Part shown: one piece after another, positions 13,320 to 25,477 of the stretch
How the letters are laid out: every line of letters starts with the position of its first letter
Position numbering within the stretch: the first letter of the stretch is position 1
DNA from: Blasia pusilla
Taxonomy: Eukaryota; Marchantiophyta; Marchantiopsida; Blasiales
Direction of reading: 5' to 3'
DNA: 64,000 nt
Assembly (NCBI GenBank): GCA_050084515.1
Contig: CM114272.1
Coordinates: 51,212,001-51,276,000, forward strand
Notes under the pieces: model-generated
The model's input: only the letters and a program-made list of their open reading frames with translations
What the model was told of the DNA's origin: nothing
The model's database searches: none
Program-made: the position numbers and the translations under genes

Positions 13320-14878
13320 TGTCGTTTGAATCTATGACATAAGCATCTCAGGACCTGCTCACCTCCAGATGTGCGTGACGGCAAGGGGAAGGAAATGCAT
13401 CCTGAATCGAAACTACATTATTTGAACAGCTAGCGATCCCTGCTAGCGTCGACATCGTCTTTGAGAGTCCGCCTTTGACTTTTCGGGGTGTTACAGCCAA
13501 GTTCTTGAAAGCAGAGAATTAGGCTGTAAGGCCGGTTGACTCTTAACCGGAGACATGTTCCTTCGAAATGCTGTCCAATCCGGTAAAAGAATTTGCTTCA
13601 ATGGCAGGTCGGGCGGTAGTTCTCCAACCATTTCACACTTCATCATGCATCCATCGCCACCTCTCCACTTCTTTCCCCGATGAGAAGGTCCACCAACAGA
13701 CGCAAATGAGACCGAGCCCCCATTTATCAGAGACAGTGCTTTAGAGCCGCTTTAGAATGGAAATGGCAAAGCTTCGACGCCGCACCGACGAAGTCGACAT
13801 AAGTGACCTGAAGTGGGAACAAGAACGTAATAACATGTAGCTCCAGTGGAGGAAACTCATCACATCACAACAGACTCCTCCGCCGCGGTTCCATTCACAA
13901 AGGACAATATATTAATGCGTTTCCGCCTCCTCTGCAGCACCTGCGACGGACGCCATACTTCACTCCGCGCAAGCAGTAGCAGTGAACTTCCTATAATCCA
14001 CCTCTTTCCTCTGTCGTAACTTCTGCCAGATCTGTCCTAGTCCACCTCTTCACCACATCACTTTCTGCGTCTACAGTGTCGTGAAATCTACCACCGTGCC
14101 TCAAAAAAGAGGAGCACTCCAGAGATTTCCTGGCGCACTATCTCCTCCCATCCGTTCATGGCATCTTCCGCCTCCTCGTTCCCTTGCCACCGTCTTCTTC
14201 GTTCTCCTGTCGATAATGGATTCTACCTACATCTACTGCCGCTGCGGCACAACCCGCACCGATGACCGATCAGTGACTGCTCGGGAACTGCGCCGTCGAC
14301 GGAGAGCGGGCCCGCGCAACCGCGGTGAAAGCTGCCGAGTGAAAAATAAAAATAATTAAAAATAAAAATCATCCAGTAACCGAATTGATGGCGGTGTCCT
14401 CCTCTCCCTCCGCCAAACTGATAATACATTCCGCGAGACTGGCGAAGTTGGCGAACCCTTAGGCCAGCTAGGCTAAGCTAGATGCTGCTTTATAACTACC
14501 TGTCCCGCCCCACACACTTTTGCTGCTGCCCCTCTATCCCCGATTCCCCCCCCGCATGCAGTCGTCTGTGAAGGCCGGGGCTGGATATTCGCTAGTCTAG
14601 AGAATCCCTCTGCTCTTTATTGGCCTACGCTAGTGGTACGCTCTACACCGACTTGGGGAGAGAGCCCGAAAGAGTCCCACCCTTCGCTCAAGAAGAATCC
14701 GAACTACCTTTCTACCTCCCTGAGTACGACAGGTTACCTTGGGAAGTCACCACCCGCCTTGGCAGACGACGTCGGGATCCTGCCGCCAGGGGACGCCCCA
14801 GCGGTCCGAGGCTTTCACTCCCGGAAGCATGTAGAAGCTTACTCCCCCTATTACCACCTATATTTGGAATGCAACCGG
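13320..14878 (-). promoter_or_regulatory. Probable promoter and 5' UTR region of the NPH3-family gene
   Basis: This is the sequence upstream of the start codon at 13319. It is GC-rich up to about 14600 and has no recognisable coding region; open frames such as 14081-14359 and 14620-14962 overlap in several frames and show no motif. No TATA box or transcription start can be fixed by eye. The interval may equally contain the 5' part of another transcript on the plus strand. Confidence 0.3.
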
Positions 14879-15430
14879 AATTCTACTCGGGACGAGAGAA
14901 CTGGACTTTTTTTGAGTTTTCATTTTTATGACGTATATTGTATTATTTGTGGTTGGAAATAGAGAATATAATATGCTACAAACATGTCGTGTGTTCTTAT
15001 TTTGTTCAGATTTTTTGACTAATTTTTCATATTTTCACATGTAAGAAAATATTGAATCTTAATCCCGTGATAATTTCATATTTCTAATATAATTAAAATA
15101 TGTTAACGAAAGTCTATTAATTCTCATGGAGGATTTACCATCTTCGGCAGAGGAATTCTACTCGGGACGAGAGAACTGCACGTTTTTTGAGTTTTCATTT
15201 TTATGATGTTTATAGTATTATTTGTGGTAGTAAATAGAGAATATAATATGCTACAACCATTGTCACGTGTTCTTATTTTTTCAGAATTTTTTATTTTCCT
15301 TTTATTTACATGTAAGAAAATGTTGAATCTTTATCCCGTGGGAATTTCATATTTTTAATATAGTTTAAAGATGGTAAATAAATTCTATTAATTCTCATGA
15401 AGGATTTACCAATCGGATTATCGCTATATT
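14879..15430 (+). repeat. 275-bp tandem duplication
   Basis: Copy 1 (14879-15153) and copy 2 (15154 to about 15425) both begin aattctactcgggacgagag. They stay alignable through gagttttcatttttatga, agagaatataatatgctaca, acatgtaagaaaat, tctattaattctcatg and aggatttacca. The copies differ by scattered substitutions and small indels, so the duplication is not recent. No coding capacity. Confidence 0.9.
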
Positions 15431-17600
15431 ACATCCTCGGCAAAACATCTCTGGGGTTCCGGTGTGCCCTCCCGGCACCCTTTCTCTTTCTCTGAATAGA
15501 TAAAATTTTAACGATTTCATTCTTTTCTTCTCAAGTTTAATGAGAGAAAATTCGATATATGCGCATCTGACCGTCCGATATGGGCCATCTCCGTCAGTAC
15601 ACGGTACACCTACACTTCCATCATGAGGTAACTTGAGGTTGTCTCCAATCCCATACGCACACTACACGCCACGCGCAGCGAATAACTATCCGTAATAAAG
15701 ATCCTGAATATTTATTAATTAATCTGTTTAGTGTCGATAGTTTGAAATGCACTTTAATAATACCCCAACTGTCCAGGACAAACTATCCTCTCGGCACCTC
15801 ACGATCACTACGGTACGGAAATGACTATGTGAAACTGATATAAAGTGACTTCGTTGACTGTATAATTTCACCCACCGCTAATTTGGTGGGATAATCCTCA
15901 GTTATCTAAATTTGGTGCCCGCCCGACCGACGGTATTGGCCAAAGGATACATACTCAGTCAGTTCGCCTGTTTGGGGTCCAGTCTAAGATAGCCGGTTCT
16001 CATGCTGCTTGTCCCCGAATATTAACGACTCTAAAATGAACAGACGAATTATCCTTTTCGCGCATCAATTTTAATAATTAATATTTTATATACTTATAAT
16101 AAAACCTGACAGTAGCATGAGAGACGTTCCAAAGTAATCATGGAAGGTCGAGCATTCTGGCTGCTATGTACTGATTATCTTACTATTTTTTATTTACATA
16201 TATTCCCATGTTGAATGTATCTGTATTTAAAGGTGAACCGGTGCTGACAAGGAGAGTAGTATAGCGACGGTCTATATACCGCTTCAAGACTTTCGAAAGA
16301 ACTAATGAAGTTTGTTTTAATAATATTTATAGTTTTTTAATGAAAATAAATAACTTGTGAATGAAAGTTACTCATGATTTTGGACACCTATTTCTCATAT
16401 GGTTTCACTAGAATACATGCCTTGAGCACAACCCCAAACCGAAAAATAATGTGACCATGCTAAAAGCAAAAGAACTCGTGTATTTTAAAGAGACGATTTC
16501 CATGTGTACTCTAGTTATACATCTTCTATTCCAAAAGTCTAAAGTAGGCAGCACCATCCCTAGCATTTGGATGAGCAAAATCTTATTAGGACCGTGATGG
16601 AGGGGGGGCCTCCATGAGATCACGAAAGCTGATTTAGAGTCGTCAATCATAGGGTAGAATGGAGTGCTAAAGTAGGTGGCCATTTACGTGATGCGGTTAA
16701 TGCCCACATTTTTTAGATGAGGGCTCCAAGCGAGGTGTTTTTTAATCTTGTCAACTACATTCGAATATGTTGGGCTTGGCATCATAGAAATATGAGTATA
16801 TATATTTGAAGATGACAAAAAGGAATTTAGGTGCCTTGAAGGAATTGCAACTTCGATCTATGCAATGAATGAAAGCAATTGCGAATCGCTTTTGCTTGTC
16901 GGTTTCATAATTTGTGCCAAAGATTCTTTTCATTTCCCAAAAAAAAAATCCAATATCAAGGAAAATATATTTGTAACTCTCCCCATTGTTTGATTTTCTA
17001 GGTATTTTCACTTGACCATCCCCACTCTTCACTAGATTGATGCTACCTTCATTATTTATTGAATATTTGTTTTATTTCATTCTTGAAAAATGTGATACAA
17101 GAGAAAACAGCTGTCACGTGGTTGGTCATGAGTGGGAGGTTGAATGGTTCAAAATATTTCATTTCAATCATGCCTTGTCAACATCAAGAATGTAGTGACG
17201 AAAGCTTACAACATTGGGTAAATCTTAGAAATGTCCTTGAAACCACCATTGGAAGTTGAGTAAGTCATAAGACATGGTTTGGTTTGATCTTTGTGGTTTG
17301 CCACTAGAGGATCTTTTTTTTAGTATTCCATTGAAACATACATTCTCTACTTGACAATGCACCCCCTAAAAATGTCCATAATTTGATCCAATTTTTTAAT
17401 CCATATTTCTCTAGCCAACCTTGATTTGTATCCTGTTTTGGTATGTGACTTATTAGAACTCAAATTTGATAGCATTCAACCAATGATGCAACTCAACTCT
17501 CAACTTGTTGGGATCCCATACTTCTTGCATCTATCAAAGTCATGAATTTGATCATTTGTAGTATATTTACTTTCAACAGTTGAAAAGTTGCAAATCATGG
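15431..17600. other. AT-rich intergenic stretch without recognised genes
   Basis: No motif-bearing open frame. The longest frame (minus 16683-16408, 91 codons) is unrecognised. No terminal repeats or microsatellites of note. Confidence 0.5.
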
Positions 17601-17625
17601 AGTAGTTGGTGAATATGTGGTGTAT

Positions 17626-17780
17626 GTCGTGCGCATACACATCGCTCCACAACATACATCATTGTCAACGAACATACACACAAACACGCACGATCCCATG
17701 CTAACTCATGGCATCCAAACATTGAGACGAGAAGTACTGAAATATCTCGGGAGAGACACCCTTGGACTTCTTGGGATGTG
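17626..17780 (-). mobile_element. Inverted LTR tail fragment (gypsy family A)
   Basis: Reading the minus strand, this fragment ends gatgtgtatgcgcacgaca. Before that it carries words such as atgccatgagttagcatggg and tgtttgtgtgtatgttc that match the last 130 bp of the solo LTR at 24832-25477. It is inverted relative to the pol relic that follows, so it is not that element's normal 5' LTR. Confidence 0.7.
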
Positions 17781-17819
17781 TTGCACGTACATCGAGAGAT
17801 GACAAGCAGAAGAGGGCAT

Positions 17820-19505
17820 TTTGGGGCATCGATCCTCATGCGAAGGGTTGTTTGTATTAGTGGCAATTCTTACCATTTGGGCCAAAGAACGCTCCGGCTG
17901 AATTTTAGAGAGTCATGGATAGAATTTTGGCAAGTCTAGATTTTGCTAGGTGTTATATTGATGACATCGTGGTCTTTAGCGCCACGGTTAAGGAGCATGA
18001 GCAACATCTAGAGGAGGTGTTTCGACGATTGCAGTTACATGGGATGAAGCTACATCCAGGCAAGTGCAAGTTCCTCTACGACCAGATTGAGTACTAAGGT
18101 CGTAAATATACCGAGATGGCCTTGATGTGCAACAAACAAAGGTAGAGGCTATCTCACGCATTCCACGCCCTACAAATGGTAGTCGAGTTTGTGCATTCAT
18201 GGGATTGGAAAACTTCTATTGACGCTACGTCAAGGGTTTCAGTTTGGTTGCGAAGCCACTAACCTTGCTGACCAAGGTGGATCACTAGGGGGATGAGCAC
18301 GAGAGAGTATTTCAAATGCTCAAGGACAGGTTGACGTGTGCGCCCATATTGAGGAGACCTATAAAGGGACGTCCTTTTCAATTGCATATAGATTGGAGCA
18401 TTTGGGGCTTATAATAGTGTTCACTCAACATGACGATGAGGGTAGAGGGTTTGTGGTAGCTTACGCTAGTCGCTCGAACAACGTTGTAGATCTAAAGTAT
18501 AGCTCGTATGAGGCTGAATGTTTGGCTCTAGTGTGGGTTATCGTGCATTTCAAATGTTACTTATTTGGCAATCCCTTTACCATTATTATTGATCATCAGA
18601 AATTTACGTGGTTGATAGAGTCCAAAAAAATTATTAAGAAGCTTGCAAGGTGGACTCTATTATTGCAGGAGTATAATTTTGAGGTGGTGCATAGACCTAG
18701 TACGCTCAACCAGGATGAAGATGGGTTGAGCCGTAACCCATGCTTGAGTCAACGAGTTGCGATTGGAGCTCGTTGGTATGGAGAGAATGATGAAGAGTTG
18801 GTGTCAATATGGCACGCGTCATCCTATTTAGGCTTGTTGGCTATGCAAAGCCAGATTGTTGATACTTTGATGGCGAGGTCTGATGGAGAGTCTCTAGATC
18901 TAAAGTTCAGTGAGGAGTTGATAGGTGGTCGAGATAGTCACGATGATGGAGTAGTCTTGGGGTACCTGTGTATAAACGTTGTCGCGAGCACAATGGGTGC
19001 TAGAGAGCAGGATCGGAATTTACAGCAAGTCAAACGGTTCCGGTGCGAGGGGACAAATATGTTGCAAGTTTGGGAGGATGGTAGAGGGCACATAGTGCCT
19101 CATCCTTCACAGAGAGCACGCTTGGTGCAACATGCTCACAAGGATTTGGGTCATTTTGGAGTGAAGCGGACGAACAACTTGGTCTAGATATAGTGTTTGT
19201 GGCTAGGTACGCATACGGATGGTCAATAGTTTGTTGCCATGTGCATGGTGTGTGATCGAGTGTGGGCATCGTTCAATGCTCCGACTCTAGACTTCCATCC
19301 ACTGCTCATCATGGGTTTAGGTTATCCATGGAGTTAGGATTTTGCATGACCTTTATCTTTGACAAAGTGTCATAGTCGTTATGTGTTGGTGATGGTCGAG
19401 CACTTCTCGAAGTGGATAGAGTTGGTTACATTGTTTGACAAAGCAAATGAGAGAGTAGCGTATGCCTTCCTACATGGAGTGTTGAGTCATTATAGCGCAC
19501 CAACT
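17820..19505 (+). pseudogene. Ty3-gypsy pol relic (RT, RNase H, integrase)
   Basis: The pol polyprotein is present from the middle of the reverse transcriptase onward. Visible parts are PFGPKNAPAEF, RVMDRILASLDFARCYIDDIVVFSAT (active-site YIDD; long motif at 17913-17990), LHPGKCKFL, then RNase H-type sequence from about 18336 (VAYASRSNN, YEAECLALVW, TIIIDHQKFTWLIE, LARWTLLLQEYNFEVVHRPS). These are followed by the integrase zinc region (HKDLGHFGVKRT at 19138-19173; CMVCD near 19240) and the start of the integrase core. Stops and frameshifts occur near 18095-18335 and after 19185. Gag, protease and the N-terminal RT are missing. The integrase breaks off at about 19505, where LTR-tail sequence begins. 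Confidence 0.9.
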
Positions 19506-19587
19506 AAGGAGCATGGGATCATGCGTGTTTGTGTATATGTTCGGTGACAACGATATATGTTATATAGCGATGTGTATGCGCACGACA
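19506..19587 (+). mobile_element. LTR tail fragment (family A) fused to the integrase relic
   Basis: gcatgggatcatgcgtgttt through gatgtgtatgcgcacgaca matches the final 80 bp of the solo LTR at 24832-25477. It follows the broken integrase directly and is separated from the next LTR head by only two bases (gt). Confidence 0.75.
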
Positions 19588-19589
19588 GT

Positions 19590-19990
19590 TGTCATGTCTG
19601 TCACAATAGATCGACGAGATCTAGTAGAGCGGCTTCAAAGATACTAGAGGACAACCTCAAGAGGTTGAGGATGACCTCATGAGGCAATGGGTAACTTAAG
19701 AGAACACGTTTCCCCTTCATTTTGGCTCATTTGGAGCCATATAGAGAAACTTTTTATTTTGGATAAGTTCCCATATTAAGTGTAATTGACTTTCCACTTT
19801 TGGAAGTGGCTCTTCATCCGCTACAGTAGGTCAAGAGCCAAGGAGGTGACGTGCGAGCACAAATTATCGTGGAGAGAGCTTGGGAGAGGTATCGAGAGAG
19901 AAAGCTTGAGATCTTATTCTCTCTTTGTTGAACCTCTTGGCATGAAGCGACGTAGCTATATTCTTAAATCAAGTAGATCTCGCATAATAT
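19590..19990 (+). mobile_element. LTR head (family A), truncated
   Basis: Begins tgtcatgtctgtcacaatag, followed by gatctagtagagcggcttc, gaggatgacctca, cggctcatttggagccat-like sequence and ggtcaagagccaaggag. These match the solo LTR from 24832 in the same order. It breaks off near the ctcttggcatgaagcgacg words (about 19940-19990) and is followed by inverted LTR sequence. Confidence 0.75.
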
Positions 19991-19999
19991 CTCATATGG

Positions 20000-20003
20000 T
20001 CCA

Positions 20004-20045
<42 letters not shown>

Positions 20046-20195
20046 AACCAAAGCCACTCTCCTAATGAGAGGCTTGGGTTACACACACAAGGCAAGGAGG
20101 ACCATAGCTCCGTCACCTCATGCCAAGGGGATTAAAATAGAGAGAATAAGCTCTCAAGCTCTCTCTTTTGGAGGAATACCCCCTTCCCTCAAAAA
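20000..20195 (-). mobile_element. Inverted LTR fragment (family A) with a (CT)n tract
   Basis: On the minus strand this reads as the middle of the family A LTR (cctcattaggagagtgg-like, tgtgtgtaacccaagcctct, ctatggtcc, ggcatgaggtgacgg). A (CT)n run at 20010-20043 sits where the solo LTR has a short gagagaga stretch. It directly follows the plus-strand LTR head, giving a head-to-head arrangement. Confidence 0.65.
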
Positions 20196-20605
20196 TTGAA
20201 AAAAATTGTCATACAACCCTTTAGTCTTCACTCCTACACAAAATTTGGCAGCGCTTCCACCCTGATTTTTCCCAAAGCAAATCTAAAACCTTTAAAACAA
20301 AAAACGAGAGAGCTACGTGGTGCTCTTGAGAGAACCGTTATGGAGCAATCTACCCCATTATTAATTTCTAACAAAAATTGGGGAGCGTTTCCATACGCCA
20401 CTCTTCTATAAAAAAATATCGGCAAACAATACAGCAAATGGAATGGCTCTTACTCCCGTGAGCACTCCCATGAGAGATTGAACAGGAAATACGGTTACCC
20501 ATTTGCAACAATAGCGAGCAATTAGCGAGCTCCTCTATTGTAGCCCTCTCCCTCATTCATTCTCTCTTTGTAATTCAAGTAGTTCTCTTACATTATCTCA
20601 CATGG
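20196..20605. other. Unassigned insertion between LTR fragments
   Basis: No recognisable gene. Two similar words, aaaatttggcagcgcttcca near 20239 and aaaattggggagcgtttcca near 20374, lie about 135 bp apart and hint at an old short duplication. Confidence 0.35.
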
Positions 20606-21017
<412 letters not shown>

Positions 21018-21129
21018 TGTATTACATCTTGAAAATTCAACTAGAGATTATTCTATATCCTTAAAACTACCCTTGATGTTGTTTCTACTATGAAAGATTT
21101 TAGTACTAAGAGATATTTTTGTTTTATGT

Positions 21130-21346
21130 TGTCACATCATAGTTAGTGGCCAATTAGAGTTCTACCGTGTCCATAATGTAGGGAATTAGCAAGATTTTTG
21201 GTTGGAAATTTATTATAAATGTTCCAAGAAGGTTAGTAACAACTATGTTGTGTCAAGATTAACACTTTTGAAAAAACTCCTTATTTTTCTATTTTGGGTC
21301 AGGTGACACGGTAGAACTCTAACCGTTGACCAACTATGATGTGACA
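21130..21346. repeat. Pair of inverted 42-bp arms (LTR-head-like or MITE)
   Basis: Left arm 21130-21171 and right arm 21305-21346 are inverted copies (about 36 of 42 positions match). Both read tgtcacatcatagtt from the outside and end gagttctaccgtgtc. The 133-bp centre is unrelated between halves and non-coding. The outer end tgtcacatc is also how the LTRs at 24832, 32520 and 38214 begin, so these may be two opposed LTR heads or a MITE-like element. Confidence 0.6.
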
Positions 21347-21789
21347 AATTTTATGCACATATACATTGCTATAAAATTTACATTTTCTTTCTCACATCCA
21401 AAAAAATAAATTACCATTGATCTTCCCAACACATAGAGAGGTTCATACACACAAAAATACACTTAGCCATGTATACCAAGAACATATAATTGTCCCCTAA
21501 ATTTTGATGAGATCTCCTTATTTGAGGTCTCGTGGTATTCACTTCAAGAGGAAGGGTAAACCATGCCATATGCCACTTTCTAAATTAACCGCTCACAATC
21601 CAACATGGTGGCCGCACTTACCCCTCACAATTCACACCTAAACTTATAGGTACCAAAACCAAGCTCGGATCTACTCTCCTATTTACATTCAAAAAAGAAC
21701 ATGGCTCGTAGTTGATGGCATGTGATCCTTCCAAACCAAAAAATCCTACCCCTCATATATATGATCTTCAATAATTAACACCTTGTGCA

Positions 21790-22870
21790 CACAAAATCGT
21801 GTGACCTATAACGATCGTTGGCAATATTCCATAGCCAATCATGGTAATTATACGTCCCACTTCCTTACATGTCCTCATAACAATAACCAAAATATACCTA
21901 TGATTATGCCATGTCAATGGCAATTGTCCTATAGAGTCCAGACTCTATCTATAACCCACACTCCTTGTCACCTCTCCAATACCATACAAGATCAAATCTC
22001 ATAAGTAAGGTCATACGAATTGCAATCATACTAAATCCCTTGACATACAAATGATACAAGTTTGAAAATCTTATAACTTCTTGGACTTGACTCACATTTA
22101 CAAGGCATGGAATACGCATAATAGCCTTCATCTTGTCTATTAAACACCTGACTCATATAGGTATATGGTGAGACACGATTATATGGTTGATTTGATTCTA
22201 GAAAGAACATATTCTTGCTAGATGTCGCTTCAATCAATATAATTGAATTGTCAAACGTCTCCTCCTAGTGTCGTTCATGATCCTTAATTGTGGAACCGAA
22301 GATTATAATATCCTGTATGGAACACTACACATACTTCAAATAAGTGACAATCCTATTCATGACCTCTAGAACTTTTTAGAAGAATTATTCAACCCAAATG
22401 GTAAAAACTATCATTAATTGATCTTTACCTCAAATTATTTTCTTCTATCTATCTTTCACCATGATAAGAAATTTAAGATAGCCGACAAAGAGATCTAACA
22501 TATTGAATACCTTTGCATGCCCAAAATCGCATTAAAGATCTCTTTAGGAATAGGCATAGCATATGGATCTAAGCCCATTTTTTACCGATTGGATGGTAAT
22601 CTCAACACAACCATCTATCCATCCAATTACCATAGACATCCTTCATAGAAATCATGACTTAAGCTAATGCATAGTCTTCATGTGCTAACTCCACTATTCA
22701 TACCTCCCAAACGTCTTCACTCTTGCTCTAAATCAAGGCTTTCTCCATGTCCAAATATTTCTAAGATTATCAAAAGATTGGTGTATCACTAGCCAAACTT
22801 ACCTATTTACCAAGATGTATAGGCCCCTCTAAGTCCTTGATACTATCTCGCCCTACGCCTCATCTTCCAT
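21790..22870 (-). pseudogene. Ty3-gypsy reverse-transcriptase relic
   Basis: The minus strand, reading leftward from about 22580, shows a decayed RT in order. DPYAMPIPKEIFNAILGMQ is followed by a disrupted middle. Next come MNRIVTYLKYV and QDIIIFGSTIKDHERH (the position of the YIDD box and the helix after it, active site lost) at about 22340-22250. Last is the connection segment AIMRIPCLVNVSQV, NLYHLYVKGFSMIA with MTLLMR at 22130-22000. Many stops and shifts. With the inverted LTR-like copy at 24262-23770 upstream of it on the same strand, it probably belongs to one old element. Confidence 0.75.
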
Positions 22871-23769
22871 GAAAAAGAGCCTTCAAAGTATATAAATATC
22901 TTATACTAAGTAGGCAATGCACCAAAAGATTCGAGACATGGATGTCATGGGATGGATTTTGTTTGCATCCGTTATTGCTTGGCTAATCCTAGGATCGCTA
23001 CCTTGATGACACAATTTTAAGTCCATATCTTGACCAACATATACCTACGTGATGCCTTTGACACCTTTTGCACATGATTGCATTAAAATGGACAAGTTCG
23101 TCGTCACCATAGACACGTATGGTCTTATTTATGGAGGGTTGGGACTTGCAATAGGCGAGGAAATACAAGGTATGAGAAAATTTTGATAAGACAAGTTCTT
23201 CAATATGATAGACATAAGTCCACGAACACATGTTTTTTTTGCGTACAACTTAGCTTTCTTGGGTACAATTGTTGTTCTCGAAGAGAAACTTGATCCTTGC
23301 CTGTTGTCTTTGGAAAGCATAAAGCTCCTCTAATCCTTATAGCTTGTCATTCCACATTATGCATGGATCTCCTTGAAAAAAGGTATGGGATGTGACCACG
23401 GTTGCACAGAAACGGACAAGTCCGTTCATGAGACAAACATGTTGCTCGGATACCCACAGAACGCATTCGAGCCCCCCGAGTAGACCCAGGCGGGCCGAGC
23501 CCGCACCCATTTTGTGGCCCGCACGGAGCCTGCAATAGTCATGGAGAGGGGGTTGGGCCTCCATTGGGCGGGCTCATGCCTGCATAGGCCGACGCATGGG
23601 CCACGGGTACTCAGGTTTTCACGAACATGTCCGTCCCTAGGACAGACATAAATCCTCAGACATGGATATGTCTGCGGATTTGTCCAACACCTGTTACATC
23701 GCAACCCTTGATGTAATGGGTGTTGGACCCATCCACCCTCTCTCTCCTCCTCCTCCTCCGGTCTCCCAC
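22871..23769 (-). other. Probable internal leader and gag debris of the old gypsy element
   Basis: This lies between the minus-strand LTR-like copy and the RT relic. No gag motif can be read. A GC-rich patch at 23440-23730 contains a stem-loop: 23683-23700 pairs with 23710-23727 (18 bp, two mismatches, 9-nt loop). The assignment rests only on position. Confidence 0.35.
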
Positions 23770-24262
23770 TTTATTTATGTTTCTCATGTAAGATCAAAGC
23801 AAAAGTAGTTCATACGACCAACTTCACTCTCGAATATAGATATTTTCATCAAGCCTCATCCATCCTCTGCCATGAGGCAATCTGAACTCTAACACACTAA
23901 CACTTAAGCTCCTACCAAACCCTCAAAGGACGAGTGTTCAAGGGGCTTAGCAAGATGGCTAGTGAGAGCCATCTTCCCATCTTTCATACCCTTGGGAAGA
24001 GCCAAAATAGCTCTTTCCCCAAAAATATCCAAAGTAGTAACATGCACACACAGTTTATCGGACAAGCATCGACTTGATCAACAGGTCATTTTTCCCGAAA
24101 TAGCAAAATAGAGGGTTACTCATAAATGATGCTCCCAACACAACAGAACTAACGTCAACTTCATTCTACTATTTCTGATAAAGCTGTGCAAGAATAACCC
24201 TCTAACTCCCAACAAAGTCAACATTGTAGAACTCTACTTGTCGGCCAACTTTAATGTGATGA
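23770..24262 (-). mobile_element. Diverged LTR (family B), minus strand
   Basis: Read on the minus strand, it follows the family B LTRs at 32520, 36160 and 38214 in order: a gtagagttctac word near the head, ggctcttcccaagggtat, a TATA-like segment, the hairpin aagatggct...agccatctt (plus coordinates 23952-23975), then ggcttgatgaaaat and ttacatgagaaa. The terminal TGTC is eroded. It looks like the 5' LTR of the decayed gypsy element to its left. Confidence 0.65.
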
Positions 24263-24831
24263 CTTGTCCTAAACCTAAACTTATTTTCCCCATGGTCAAG
24301 TAAATGTGTAATTAAGACCATGGGTTTGGACACATACTTTCATTGCTTTGTTAACGTTAATATTGCTTGGAATACTTGTCTCCTCTCTATGAATCAGAAA
24401 AGGAAGTAATAATTACACTAAAGTTTAAAATTGCATGAAAAAGAGATCTAAAAAATTATGAATAAGTAAGCAATATTACTATATTTTAAGAAATTATAAA
24501 CTATTTCATACATGATTTTACAATGAATGTCGGTGTATTGAAATTAACATGAGATAATTTTATTTTGTGTTCATTCGATACATGAACAATCATTATAAGA
24601 CGGTCATGACATTATCATATGGGATCCTCTTTTGTGATACTTTTGGAGATGAGAAATTGACCTAAGATTTTTTTTTAAACTTCCTTTCAAATTATTTGGC
24701 TATTTTAACTCCTCAAGGCCTAAGTACTTTATGGAGATCTCACACTCATTTCTAAAGAGAAAGGTTTTTCTTCCATGTCTAACCATAAAATTTTTTTGGA
24801 TACTTGATTGTTTAGATTTAGAGAGGGAGCT

Positions 24832-25477
24832 TGTCACATCTTTTAGGATAGACCGGTGAGATCTAGTTGAGCGCCTTCGCGAGTAGTAGAGGACAGGCTC
24901 AGGAGGTCAAGGATGACCTGCTAAGGCCTCGGGAAACTTGAGAGAACAAGTTTCCCTTTCGTTTCGGCTCATTTGGAGCCATATTGAGGAACTTATTATT
25001 TTAGGTAAGTACCATTTGGAGTATATGGTCACGTTTCTATTTTTGTTAAGTGTCCCTTGACCTCCTACATTAGGTCAAGAGCCAAGGAGATGACTTGGGA
25101 GCATAGGTTACCATGGAGAGAGCTTGGGAGAGGGGAGGGGTATACCTCAAGGAGAGAGAGCTTGAGAGCTCATTCTCTCTTTGTTCAATCTCTTGGCATG
25201 AGGCGGCGGAGCTATGGTCTTGCTTGCCTTGTGTGTGTAACCCAAGCCTCTCATTAGGAGAGTGGGTTTGGTTTGACATTGAGAGAGACATGTGAGAGTG
25301 CACACATTTGAGAGCTATGGTGTTGAGAGAGATTGGATCTTGACTTAATTGGAGATATTTTGGTACTTCTTGTCTCATTGTTTGGATGCCATGAGTTAGC
25401 ATGGGATCGTGCATGTTTGTGTGTGTGTGTTCACTGACAGCGATGTATGTTGTGTAGCGATGTGTATGCACACGACA
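24832..25477 (+). mobile_element. Solo LTR (family A), 646 bp
   Basis: Starts TGTCACATCTTTTAGGATAG and ends GTGTATGCACACGACA, the TG...CA ends of an LTR. No coding sequence adjoins it, so it is most simply a solo LTR left by recombination. Inside are a short palindrome aggtcaaggatgacct, a ggtatacc word near 25140 and GA-rich patches. I could not find a matching target-site duplication (gagct before, agcca after). Open frames inside it on both strands are not genes. Confidence 0.8.
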
